Notes: generated from the letters alone by a model not told the origin. Counted from the first letter of the stretch, positions 10,240 to 22,454 are shown. The stretch is DNA of 64,000 nucleotides from Allacma fusca (GCA_947179485.1 OX359249.1:12214001-12278000), one strand, 5' to 3'. Made by a program: numbers and translations.

Positions 10240-12310
10240 ATTCATTCCCTTCTCCGTCTATGTGTGTGTGTGTTTTTGGTTGGGGATTATTATTTCAGTG
10301 GTGTTATATATCTATATATAAATAGTCACGTTGTATTTTAAAGGGTTGACGTTTATTCCTCAATTTTTAGTGTATATGTGAATGTGAGACTTGTGACTTG
10401 TGAGACCTGCCAAAGACTAAATGTCATGTTTCCAACAACTGTAAGAGCTAAGGTTGTCAGTGGTTCCACTCTGCTGAGGTAATAAGGACTAATCTTTATT
10501 GTAAATTGTTTTGGTTAAGTTAATTTGTCTGTTGATTTTTATTAATTTTTTTTTTTGGGATGTTTCAAGTATTTTTGGGATTATTCTTGGGTCGAGGGGT
10601 AGTGGATGTGTGGGGAGGGATTTTGTTTTGGAGAGTGTTGACAAGTTGGGAGTAGATATTGGTTTATTGTGGTATAAATTATTATTATTGTTGGTGTAGT
10701 TTTGAGAAATTGAGGTTTTTAGGGGATAATTTTATGGGTGTTTTGGGATTTTTATGGATTATCTGGGCTCGGGGATGTTAGTGTACCTTTTTATGTAATG
10801 ATGGGATTTGGAGGGGAGTATTTCCGACATTTGATGTGTGGGATATGAAGATTGATTTCGTATTGGGGATATTGGGGATGAAATGTGTTGATGTGCTTGT
10901 ATTTGAGAATATTGGTGATTTTGACATTTTGCTTCACGTATGAATAATGCTCATTGGGAGAGTTTTGGTTGTTTTTACGAAGATGCTGTACTGTTTTGGA
11001 ATTTCTTTTAGAGTTTACAAATTTTGAAATAATCGGACCTGTATGTGTGCTTTTACTATGACGCAGAAAACAAAATGTGGGATAAATCCGGAACAGTTGA
11101 TCTCTAAGTAATCTAGGGTCAAATTCAATTTGACAAGGGGCTATATGTACTGGAGTTTTTCATCCCTGTGCCCCCCACCGTTTTCGAAATCCTGCAATTT
11201 TTCAATAACTTTTTGACCCTGTAAACCCACCGCGTTTAACTAACGTTTAAAATATGTGGGAAATAGAGCTTTCTACGGAATGAGAACGACTTTCCTTGAA
11301 ATGTGCAAGAGAGTCACGTGAAGGTTTAGTTGAGGTGTTTCTAAAATTTCATGTTGTGACATAATTGGTTTTGAAGGTACTAATGCTCAAACATAGGGCC
11401 CTGGTAGCGCAGTAAAGGTCGTATGATAGTAAGAATAAGAATTTTAGAAAAATATTAAAAATTTGAGGTTTAAATGATTCACGATCAATCGTTTCTGTGA
11501 CAATGTTCGGACTCTTATAATTGTAATTAATAAGAATTAGGGTTTGTGTTTATACTACGGATTTTATATAATTGACTTTTTGTTTAAGTAGCTCTTAAAA
11601 TATATGGGAAATAAACCGATTTATTTCATTAGTGTTTCTAAATGAGGGAAAGGGACATCGCGCTGGGCAGGGGAATTTTTCAGGGACAATAAAATTGTTT
11701 CCATGTCATGATAAATCGAGATGGGCCGGGGACACGTGTTTTACCTCTATGTGTAAAGGGACACGAAAACGTAAACATTTCAGAACAAGTATAAAGTTTA
11801 AGTTCGCACTACATGAACGCAGTTCTGTGAGCACTATCATTTTTTACACCAAAGTTAAAATTGGCGTCACTATAGGTATTAAATAAATAATGAGGGCTTT
11901 CATTTTAATATTTACTTGATGTTGGGATCAATAACCAAAGATTGCATTTATAATCTCATTTAAAGCAGCAAGTTTCATGTATTTTATAACGCAATGTACA
12001 TAATGCGAATGCACAAATGTTTTTAAACTGTATGGATTAGAGACGATTTGGGTATATGGGTTTTCGATAGCGAGAATATCTTCTGTGCCCGGAGGGGTTA
12101 GGAGTTTAACCTGGTGTCCTGTTTTGTGCGGAGGGGCTAGGACAACATTTTAATAAATTTGGAAGGGACAGGAATTTTATCTTGATTTTTTGGATAGGGC
12201 TACGGATAACTTTTTCCATAAAAGTATCGGGACGGAAATTATGTCCCCATTATATATTAGCTTTACATTTCATGAAAACGCAACACTAGGATTTCATAAA
12301 AAACATGAAT
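10240..12310. other. Gene-free stretch, G/T-rich then AT-rich
   Basis: 10300-10960 is markedly G- and T-rich on the plus strand, opposite to Caprin intron 1. It may mark a divergent transcript (see findings). 11640-12240 contains repeated GGGACA or AGGGGCTAGGAC-like words, probably a decayed repeat related in style to the next element. No credible gene was seen. Confidence 0.5.
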
Positions 12311-12930
12311 CCCAATAGGAGTGGGACTGTTCCGGAATGTTCCAGGATTTCTTGGAATGGTCTGGTCCTTGAGCCTGGACCAGACCATTTGATCTGTTCT
12401 CAGTGTAGGACCAGGACCATAAGGTCTTTTAGATTTTAGGACCGGAACAATCTGGTCCGTACAAATTGCTGGAACAGGAACATATGTTCTGTTCCTCAAA
12501 ATAACTCGGACCAGACCGGAACAGAACAGACCAGACCACTAGGACCGAATAGGTTCATAATACTATCACAACATCCAAGCATTTGACAATTTAGATAATG
12601 TTTTGAATTATTTATTTGATTATTTGAAACAAAGTGTAGCAAAATCTAGCAATGCTATTCTATTCGCGGGAATTGGAAATACGTAAATGGTCATCTATCG
12701 AATCTGGTCCGACCATTTGACATGTTTGCTGGAACGTTCCAAATGGTCTGGTCCAAACAAAGGACCAAACATTCTGGTCTGTTCTTTGAGCTGGACCAGG
12801 TTTAATTGGTCTATGAAGGTTCTTGGACCAGATACATTTGGTCCTTTCGTAACCAGGGAACAGACCGGAACAGACCAGAACGGACCAAAATTTCTGGTCG
12901 GGACCAGAACAGTCCCATTCCTACCCAATA
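12311..12930. mobile_element. Fold-back (TIR) DNA element built of GGTCTGGTCC/GGACCAGACC words
   Basis: Imperfect inverted ends: TAGGAGTGGGACTGTTCCGG starts at 12316, and the right end reads as complement TAGGAATGGGACTGTTCTGG, finishing at 12923. CCCAATA occurs at both flanks (12311-12317 and 12924-12930) and overlaps the ends by a base or two, so the exact target duplication is uncertain. Both arms are packed with GGACCAGACC, GGAACAGACC and complements around a unique AT-rich centre near 12550-12680. TAGGRNTGGG-type ends resemble some hAT families (inference). No transposase is present, and the frames crossing it are by-products of the repeat words. Confidence 0.75.
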
Positions 12931-13601
12931 AGGGCTTCATTAATTTAAAAAAAAATCATTTAGAAAGTATAAATAAAGAAACTAAAGAGTATTAAAAATG
13001 ACGAATATGCTTTATAAAAATCACACAAGAAAATAATTTAGGCTGATTGTGAGTGCTTTTTATAAAGATTGTTTTGACCGTTAGACAAGCAGCTTCCAGG
13101 ATTCTCATTTTTTTTAAATTCGTGCCGCAAAAAAGTAGCTATATTGTATTTAACTCTTCACCAAATCAGCCAAGTTCGAATAAGGTCCAAGCCCTGGAAC
13201 CTACTCAATTTCAGTGGTTGTTTTAAAATTAATTTTACACCAACCTCTTCTTACATGAAATTTTCCAGCTCTGTTGATCCCTCACACTTTATTAGACGAA
13301 ACCATCCTAAAAGCATTTTTCAAACACCTTGGGCGTGTATTGGGGCCTTCCCCACAATAATAATAATTATTGACTAAATTTTGCACAGAGCTAAATCATG
13401 TAATTATTCAAATGTAAACTCAATGTGAAGTTATGTAAGCGGAGAGCATTGGACACTTAAAAATAAATTTTCATATTCTGGAAATCAAGCACCAGACAGT
13501 CGGTTGGGATAAGATACATTTTATCATCTGATGGGATTGAATATCTGAAAATTATACGTTGTTTAATTGACGACGTGTTTTCGTAAATTGCAAGTTTATT
13601 T

Positions 13602-13725
13602 TTCTGAACGCTCAAAAATATGGGATTTAGTTCAATTTTTCATCCATAAAACTGCACTTCAAATACTAGAATTTGGACACATTTCCTTTGACCTTTTTCC
13701 AGATCTCCAGCAAGTATAGTTTGTA
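13602..13725 (+). repeat. Decayed dispersed repeat, family B copy 1
   Basis: Shares ordered blocks with 16286-16425: a GACGCTCAAAAAT-like block, TACTAGAATTT versus TCCTAGAATTT, and GACCTTTTTCCAG.TC followed by .GTATAGTTTG. The class is unknown. Confidence 0.5.
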
Positions 13726-14970
13726 ATATGTGCTCCTTCCACAGAATTAGGACAAAATATAGCCAGGCGAGCATCTTTAATACTATTATCATTATCCTTC
13801 AATCAATGTATTCAGCATCAATTGTACCGGTTTATCTATCAGGTTATTATTTATCATCAATTTTCAGGTTTTGCGTTGTAATATTGATTATTGTATTGCT
13901 ATGCTCGTCTGAAGATCCCATTAAAGCAACGTATGCCACAACGCGTGAAATTATTGGGATAATTGTAATTTAAGATTTTATTATAATCAATCCTTGAGCA
14001 AGTTGACTCCCTTATATTGCAATGGAATAAAATGGGTCATAATAGTACTGCCATAAAAATCTAAGTGCACACTAAAGTCATATAAATTATTATCCACTTT
14101 TGACTCTCCGGTGTCGAAAGAAGATAAATTGTTGCGCCACAAGATACTTGAGCTTTTAATAGGATTCACTGCACCTGCACACAATTTTTTGTCCTTGCGA
14201 GAGACGATCTGTGTCATTCCTCCAACGGTTCTCCAACTTTATATAATTGAAATAAGTATCCTCAAAAGGACAATTCATTTGCCTTATTTCAAATACGAGC
14301 CGCTATTGTGGTTTCGAGTTTTTTATTTTTTCCCTTTACATGCCACTTTCAGATTCAGAACTTAAATCTGAGCAGGCTATAAATGCGGGTTCCTTTATTG
14401 AATTACCCGTTGTCATTTAACATTATCATGCAAAAAAGTAATTTCAATTTGCAATACACATTTTTTTATCATGTTTTAATCTGAAGGATTACTGCGTCCA
14501 AGGAATAACGATTGTGTCTTCGAAGATTACTTACTTGAAATGAGCGAGTTGTGCACAGTTTCCAAAATAATGTACGTTTGCTTTACTTACTGCTGTTGAC
14601 AATGAGATTGTATGTTACCTACATCATTTATGGGGTAGCTTACCGGAGAAATTGTGGTAAAAATAAACATAATAATAACTTAGGTTAAAAGGTGATGAGA
14701 AATATAGTTGATTTTAATGCGGAAGACAGCAAAGGGGTCTAATATTTTGATGCTCGTTGGGAAAAATTTATTGCCTACTGCAGAGCCCATTTTTAATTTT
14801 TTAAATAGTTACTTATCGCAGAGTGAAATCAACCCCCCCAGCAACTTGGAAGGATTTAAAATATACACGCGCCCTGTGATAAAAAGTTTCAAATAAAATT
14901 CATTTAAAGACCTAATAAAGATACATTGCCTTAATTAGTTGCTTAAAACTAATAAACAGGGTCAGCACTC

Positions 14971-15035
14971 TCAGTGTTCTGGTGGTATGTACACTGAACA
15001 CTCACTAATGCCCAAGCATCTTAGCATGGGCATTA
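14971..15035. other. Two adjacent short hairpins
   Basis: AGTGTTC (14973-14979) pairs with GAACACT (14996-15002). Just downstream, TAATGCCCAAGC (15006-15017) pairs with GCATGGGCATTA (15024-15035) with one mismatch and a 6-base loop. No function is assigned. Confidence 0.45.
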
Positions 15036-15714
15036 CTAATTACTATGTATACAGTTCAGTTCTGAGTTCTTTAGCATGTTGCGGAATCGGACGTTCTTGA
15101 CCAAAGTTCATGGTGAAGATGCTACATTCGTACATTTACATGGAAGGACCAGCGTGGTAGTCATCGTATGAGCATACATAAAATAATCATTTATTGTAGC
15201 AATAGGATTAATAGGAAATAGGAATATTTATAAAGCGCTGAAGAGTCGACACTCCTAATAGAGGCATTTCTCCTTTAAACATATATTGAGATTCTTACAA
15301 GAGTGTACGAGGTGTTGCTGTAAGGAGAGTTAACTGTAACTGTTTTATAAAAATATTAATAATAACGATTATTATTAGCATCAATATAAACCAGCTGTTG
15401 TTGTGTGAAATAATAAAAATTAATATCCGTGGTTTACAACCTGATTTTATTGCTACTGAATGTTCAGTACGCATACCCACAGGAAACTGACATTGAGACT
15501 CAGGAGTCCTGTCCTTGTGCGTAACTTGAAAGCACAGTTAAGGCCACCAAAGCACCTTTATTATGCTTTTAACTTAATTTTGTTAATTTCGTTGTTCCCT
15601 TGTTTCACTCATTGTTTACTGTGTGAGATTCTTGGAAGGGTTATTTTTATTGTAGTGTGGGATTGTTTTGAGTTGTAATTTGTAATATGTGGGATTATTT
15701 TGTTGATTTTGTGC

Positions 15715-15805
15715 AGAGTAGACTGAAGGAGGACGTGGGACAGCATGGGCAGCTATTAGAATGACCTGGATGAAAACGAGAACTGTGCGAGAACTAGTCG
15801 TCATG
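15715..15805 (+). other. Candidate upstream non-coding exon (possibly of FBXO45)
   Basis: A GC-richer island lies between an acceptor-like TTGATTTTGTGCAG and a donor-like ATG|GTAAAC, in a stretch whose flanks are G/T-rich on the plus strand as plus-sense introns here tend to be. It could be a 5' UTR exon of the FBXO45 gene starting 3 kb further on. On the minus strand the same bases can be read as a signal-peptide-like start (MTTSSRTVLVFIQVILIAAH). Neither reading is proven. Confidence 0.2.
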
Positions 15806-16285
15806 GTAAACCTTTGGAAGATTTGACAAGATGGTAGTAGAGGTGTGTTTAATTTCTTAGTACATGTGATTGTAAATTGTAACAATTAATTGTTGTTCAT
15901 TAAGTTCAAAAGTTACCCAGGGTTTTAGAATATTTATAAGTTAATTGAGTGTTCTTAGTTCCCTAAATAAGTAACTATCCTGCAATTATTACAATGCGTC
16001 CGAATTAAAAAATGGAAAGCAATAAATATTGAATGGTGCATGGCGTCTTCAGGTTCAAGTGCTAAAAAACTAATGGGAGGGAAATATCAGTCTCCAAGGA
16101 TGTTTCTGCTGGATTATCCTAAAAGGGTTCTGAGATATCTGTAAAAATCAACAGATTCTCGAGGGCTTCGGTCCTTAATGAGATATTAAACTTTATTTAT
16201 GGCTACATTTATAAAAAATACAATCATTATCGATTTATTATTTATACTACTGTTACATAATTTATTTCTAGTTACTTATTATTAA

Positions 16286-16425
16286 TTTCTTGACGCTCAA
16301 AAATGCAGTTTTGAGGATATTTCCGAACCATTAAAATAATACTTTAAATCCTAGAATTTAACATCTTATTTTTTTAATTGCCCCTGACCTTTTTCCAGCT
16401 CCCTAGCACGTATAGTTTGGGCAGG
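16286..16425 (+). repeat. Decayed dispersed repeat, family B copy 2
   Basis: Second copy of the repeat at 13602-13725, in the same orientation about 2.7 kb away and diverged by substitutions and small indels. Confidence 0.5.
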
Positions 16426-18957
16426 TATTTCCACAGATTTTTCCCGTTGGATTTCGTACCCAAGAAGCACTTTTATTGCTTAAATGTTTTATGATTATAA
16501 AAAATGGGAATCAGATTCCCTTGTTTGAAGCTATTTATTACAGTAAATTTTCTTTTTAAGGGATTCAGTCGCTTACTCATCATTGTCATTCCAACCAATT
16601 ATTTGCTCAATGTTTAAGAAACTCGTTGGAAGAGGGAGCTCCGTAGGGCAAGATTTTACCCAACTGACAGGTTGTCAAGAAACAATTCACCGCTCCGTAG
16701 CCAATATAAGGAGATTCGGCAAATACACAATGTCCTCAAAATTTAGCAAATTTTACCAAGTGTTTTTTATTTGTTACATCCTAATCCTGCTGGTTGGGGA
16801 TTTCTTAAATTCTTAAATGTATGTATGTATTACATAACCCCTCCCCCAGTACCCCCATCATTTACATTCCACCCAAATTGTTTACCCCCTATGCGTTCGA
16901 TTACACACGTACCCAAATGCACACCAACACACCCCGATGTTCAACATTGCTCCTCAATGAATGCCATAACCCACATACCCAAAAGTTCTACCCTTAAATG
17001 TGCACCACTACCTTAGAGCTTTATCCAAATTTTGAAAGTTTTAAATTGTTTATTCAAATTTCAAAATTGTTTTCCAAATGTTAGCGGACACTGGAATATT
17101 GGAAACATTAGCTTTTTAGAGAGCTTTCAAAAATGTCTCGAAGTTAAGAATTTTGGGCATGACCCGTAAAGTTTGAGAGAAAGGTTGCGTCAAAACGTAT
17201 TTTGAAAGAAAATTGTGGGCGGGAATAAGTAATTTTAGACTTTGAAATTTTCCCAAAGAAACCTGAATATTTCCACTTCCTTGATCGCTGTAAGCTCAGT
17301 GTTTTAGCTAGCAGGATGAAACCTATTTTTATCATTCTGGAAAAATATTTGCTAATTCTTGGGGGAAATGAATATTTTTTACCGTTGCCCCTTTTGTGGG
17401 CTATGGAAGATAATCACTTCATGGCACCCTGTAAATGGTGCATTCATTTTGGATTAAAAGAAAAGTGGCCTACTTGCAGACAAAAAATAGCAAATAGTTC
17501 ATTTTGCTTTCCTTCAAAAATGCACATAGATCATTTTGCCTCTTTACAAACGATATGCTTGTCGTTTCAATAAATTATCGTATTATTTACAAAGAAATCC
17601 AATATCTACAATAAGGAAAATTAGTGGCCAAGTTCCACATAACAGATATTGTATTGGCTGCCTTGGCTTGCTAAATTGTATTATTTTGTGGGCACGGTGT
17701 TGCTAGGTGTATTTTTATGTGTTTGGCAATATTTGAAAACCATTCATTTTTGACAAAAAATTTCTCATAAAATCATTTTAAAGAATTCAGTATAGAAATG
17801 ACATGACCACTATTTGCAATGAATATCATCATCTTGTTTTAAATTTGTTCAGGTGCTATTGGCTTTCCAATAATTTTAAAGAATTAAATATTAAGCTTAG
17901 CTATCGGGAATAAAGCAACTTCTATCAGCTTTTTTTTGTTATTTTATTTTAGAAGTTAAAGATAAGTAATACTGCAGTGTAAAATTTATTTTTGATTTAA
18001 TTTTTGAGGACAAATTTTCGAATTGTAGGTGTTCAATAGACATAGGCAGTTTTTTAACACTTACTAATTTTTAAAATTAATAATTTTACATGCTTTGCAC
18101 TTTTGTAGGGCGGTTTGCGTTTACCTTTTAGCACTTAGATACTGGCTTTAAGCGGAAGCTTAAGGCTTGGGAAGCAAATTTTAATTAAAATATAATCATG
18201 CACTTATCAAATTTGATCCGAATTAGAGCACATTTTACCTGGACTATTATTTAGGAATTAGTTGCAAATTCAAAATTTTTGTCGGACGACAGTATGCTTC
18301 TAGGGTTCTTGCCTGGCAGTTAAGGTGATATGGAGTTTTAGCTGGAATTATCAAGTCCCCTGGAATTGGTTGGTTTATTTTACTGGCATTAGATTTCAAA
18401 CGTTTGTTAAAAATTGTTGCAGCACATGCGCTGAAATGTTTTTTAAACGATTAAAGAGTAGGGGTTTCGTATTTTAGAATTCCCTTGCTATTGCCACTCC
18501 TTAACTGCAGGGCATAATTCTATTTATGTATCGCAGGATGTTGCAGTTTTTAAGCTTTCTGACCCTTTAATTACCTTCATATATATATGACTCAGTAAGT
18601 CCTTTTGAATCGTGTAATCTTAGCATAGAATTTAGTAAGCCAGAAGTTAGTTTGTAATAAATTGTTGTAATTAATTGTCATTATCTATGTAGTTTCTTGA
18701 TATGATTATTTTGCGTATTTCCCGATTCAACGAAATGTATGGAATAGTTTACTGTATATTTAATTTTGTTTTTAATACATTGGTCAGGGTACCAGACGAC
18801 ACGAGTGGATAGTATTTTGACTTACTGAGCTAATCTTTTATACTGTTGGTTGGTCTAATTGTGTTGGAATTTTGCTACAAGTAAATTGGTTTTGTGTGTC
18901 ATTCAGGTGCAGCTGCTTCTACAAGCTTGGGTTGTTCATTCTGGCTGATAGAAGACG
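16426..18957. other. Upstream region of FBXO45
   Basis: AT-rich, with no credible coding frame. 16830-17010 is notably C-rich and G-poor on the plus strand. Near 18905 an acceptor-like TGTGTCATTCAG precedes the start codon by about 50 bases, suggesting that the 5' UTR is spliced. Confidence 0.5.
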
Positions 18958-20533
18958 ATGTCAAGTGCAAGTGGAAACAGTAAAGAAAAAGATGGAAAGC
19001 TCAGTAGTAAACTTGCACCGCAACAGCAGAAGCAACGACCAGAGACATCAACTTCAAAAGACATGAGACCGGTGTTTGCATTTGGGAATAAAACCCCAAG
19101 TATAAAACAACCTCAAGTTGGGAAACAACAACGGACAGCTTCAGCAGGCAAGCCAAGTGGTGCTATTGTGGATGAAATTGCCACCGGAAATGAATCTCTG
19201 TCTGATTCAGAGCAGTCAGTGACTTCTCTTAGTATTCTTGATCTCCCGGACAATGTTACGGAGCATTTGTTCACATTCCTTTCTATGTCAGATCTGAAAA
19301 ATTGTGCTCTAGTCTGTAAACAGTGGAACGCAGTATTAGGTGATGAAAACAATGAAGTGTGGCGGGCCAGTTGTTATCGAAGACTCAGTCGTGAAGTTAT
19401 TCATTGTGAACTACTTTCTTCATGTCCAACCTACAGATCCAAGATTAGGGCTTTCTTTCATGCTTGGAATCCACATGACTGCTCAAGAAATGTTTACGTA
19501 AAACCTAGTGGTTTCACAATTCACCGGAACCCAGTAGCTCAAAGTACTGATGGTGCGCGGGGGAAAATCGGTAAAACATTTACTTCTTAATTTATCCCTA
19601 ATACATAATCGAATCATTCATTTAATAATGTTATGTGTGGCATTGCGCATATGCTATGTCGTTTGCTTTCCATCCAAAAGTATCTCATGTTCGAAAGTAA
19701 TGAGATTTCATTAATGTGTAATGAAGTTCCATCATTCTGAGTGCGGCTTTATCACTGACTCTAGCCAATTTTTGTATAACGTGGTACACATTATTTAAGG
19801 GATGAATTTTCTGAGTGTAATGAAATTTATGTTATTCTTGGACATTAGGATTCAGCAGAGGACGGCACTCTTGGGAAATAGTTTGGGAAGGACCACTAGG
19901 TACAGTAGCAGTTGTTGGTATCGCCACGAAACAAGCTGATATGCGAGCTCAAGGATATGTGGCTTTACTTGGCCAAGATGAGCATTCGTGGGGCTGGAAT
20001 TTAGTTGAAAATTATTTACTCCACAATGGTGACTCACAAGGCAACTACCCCCTTCTTAGTAACGCCCCGAGGTATCAGGTACGAGTTACTACTTTTTGCA
20101 GCCATAATTTTATATTGCCCCGTCATTTCGCCATGCTCTTTAAGTCATCGTACATGCCATTTATTGGTCATTAGGTTGGCAAGTTGGATTTACGGGTGAT
20201 ATGTACATATTTTGAAACAATTAAGCGGGTCTAAATTTTCTGTAGATTTTCTGTTTTATTACGCTTGTATTTACTTATTTTATGTACCAGCAAACGAATA
20301 AGTAAAAAACAAATGAGCTCTAAAATGGCTTGTTGGTTTCTTTTAAGGTTGGAGAAAAGATCCGTGTAATACTTGACTGTGAAGATAATACCCTCTCATT
20401 TGAGAAGAATTTTGAATTCCTTGGCGTGGCTTTTCGTGGACTTCCTAAACAGGAACTTTACCCTTCAATATCAGCTGTGTATGGTAATACAGAAGTCTCT
20501 ATGGTGTACCTTGGACCTCCATTAGATGGTTAG
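18958..20533 (+). CDS. Fsn: F-box/SPRY domain protein 1 (FBXO45 / Fsn / FSN-1)
   Basis: Three coding exons, 18958-19570, 19849-20078 and 20348-20533, with GT-AG junctions in frame (1029 nt, 342 aa). The ATG follows an in-frame TAG at 18949-18951. Residues 94-141 are the F-box ([20 protein letters not shown]...CKQWNAV), which binds Skp1. Residues from about 185 on form the SPRY domain ([78 protein letters not shown]). In animals this protein is the substrate receptor of the PHR (Highwire/RPM-1/MYCBP2) ubiquitin ligase, which limits synapse growth by controlling kinases such as DLK/Wallenda. The C-terminal part is highly conserved. The first 90 residues are an extra Ser/Gln/Lys-rich tail, longer than in fly (about 255 aa total) or human (286 aa). 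The start could be downstream, but no in-frame Met matching the usual start is obvious besides Met36. Confidence 0.95.
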
Positions 20534-22335
20534 AGTAAAAAAAGAGCCGTGGAGTCTGGAGATCCTATATAGTTTCAATAACGCAGAACACCACTCAGCC
20601 ATTATTAAGCAATTGTTACATTCGCACTTTCCACTGAAAAGTACACTCAACAAATTATACGTACCAGATTTGGGCAGGCTTTACTTAATATTCCATTTTC
20701 AAGACGTGGTAACTGTTTATACGTTAAATCCACAAACCATTATTAGATAAGTATGCTTGTACGTAATCAAAGTCGTTACAAAATAATTTCTAGTCAGATT
20801 TTGCAAGCTTGTACCTACAGTTTTATCAGTCATGGTGTATGAAAATTAAACATACAGTCCGCTCGTTTTTTAACTTCATTAAACAACAGTTTATAAACCT
20901 CTATGATTTCATCAACTCATTATTTCGTCATGAGGAACAGCATTTTACCTAGTCCAGTAGAACGGAAGTTCAACTTTGTTCCTCCTGACGAAATCTTGAT
21001 GACCGTTCTCTAGAATCAATTGTTAAACGTAAACACTCCTACCATACAGAGATAGTGATAACTGCAAAACATGTGCTGAAACGGGAAACACTCGCCGTCG
21101 CCATTAGAACGCCACACGTCCTGTCCTATCTTGTGCTACCAAAAGCTTATCTCGTCTTACACCTTTCGAACTGTGTTTGTATTGTTTCGTTCGAGTGTGT
21201 AGGGAAGAAAATCCGGTTGGTATTGGAATCTGTAGGTATCTAAGAAGATTCTTCTTGCCAATTTACGATTTACTCTGTACATCACATCCTAGTGTTGCAC
21301 TATTGTGTTTGTATACTAGAATCCTGTAATCTACATGGGCTCTTTTCTCCTTCAAGTTTTGACAATTCGTTGGACTGTCCTTTTGTCCACTTCAGAATAA
21401 CAAGTCAGAGAACTTCAGTATACCATGTTTTTCCCGTTCTTCACTGTCTTGAACAATCTGAAAATGTTGGTATTACCTTCGCGACTACTGCTACCCAACG
21501 ACCTTGGGACGAAACAATAAATGCAATTATATATCAACCGCATTACATCGTGACATTCCTGTGATGCTTAACACGAATAGAAGCAACGCTGATTTATAAT
21601 TTTTACAGTTGACATATATGAGCAGAAAAATTCTGATTTAAACGACGAAGTAATGATCTCACATATGTGAAAATAATGAGCAAGCCATTACTGCTACAAG
21701 ATTGTGTATACTTAAAATATCGGATTTATGTTTAGATGGATTTTGAATGGGGAATATTTTATAAAATTGTGATAATATATGTTCCATGCATGTATGGCTT
21801 ATTCCTGTATGATTTGAAACTGTAAGATGATGAAAAAAAATCACGGTTATTGTAGCTAGTCGCGTGTGTATACGTGTTTGCCAACCCGTGCTGCATCATG
21901 AATTCTCTATGTAACTTGCGTAGCCTTACAGTATATGACGTTGTAAAGACAAGTCCAAGAATTTACTGCGCTTAATACTCTGTACGTAAATTGAGGTAGT
22001 TTAATCACGTTTGCAATGCCATGAGTGAAACGTGGTTATTAAAATTTTAATTCATATCTTGCAATCACTGATAGAATAATTATTATTATTGTAAGCATTA
22101 CCAGGTTTATTTTTGCCCGTTATAATATTATTAGAAAGCTTGGTTGTATGAGTAATTTATTCACGCTAATACTTGAATACCTACCTAGTCATTTTGTAGA
22201 AGACTGTGTAATATTTTTTATAGTCATTTTTGCAGACATGAACATTTATGTTATCAAAGCACATAACATATTTATTCTTACTACGTATATCATTATGTTC
22301 GTACAGTAAATAATAAAGATTCACGCGTCTATGTT
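20534..22335 (+). other. Presumptive FBXO45 3' UTR and downstream DNA
   Basis: No further gene. AATAAA hexamers occur near 21516 and at 22312-22317, the latter followed by a T-rich stretch. If the distal signal is used the 3' UTR is about 1.8 kb. It contains a strong hairpin at 20922-20994. Confidence 0.45.
20922..20994 (+). promoter_or_regulatory. Hairpin in the FBXO45 3' region
   Basis: ATTTCGTCATGAGGAACA (20922-20939) pairs with TGTTCCTCCTGACGAAAT (20977-20994) at 17 of 18 positions around a 37-base loop. Outside it, TCATCAA on the left can pair with TTGATGA on the right across a small bulge. Its role is unknown. It could be an RNA regulatory element or the remnant of a small inverted-repeat element. 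Confidence 0.5.
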
Positions 22336-22454
22336 ATTAACGAGTTCATTTTTCTTTTAATCTATAATTAATTCACAAATAGCTCAAAGTGACGCGCTAC
22401 TTCCTGGTGAGCTCCGAATTTTCCCAAAACTTCGCCTTTTTTTTGTACGGGTAA

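Larger units (their letters stand above)
12931..15714. other. Gene-free AT-rich stretch
   Basis: No credible coding sequence. It contains a decayed repeat at about 13602-13725 that recurs at 16286-16425, and a pair of adjacent short hairpins at 14971-15035. Confidence 0.55.

Noticed and set aside
11395-11425. A-box-like CCTGGTAGCGCAGTAAAGG, possible SINE or tRNA start
   Set aside because: No B box follows at the expected distance.
12263-12995. Frames reading GPDQ/RTDQ-like words
   Set aside because: They are translations of the GGACCAGACC words of the fold-back element, not a protein.
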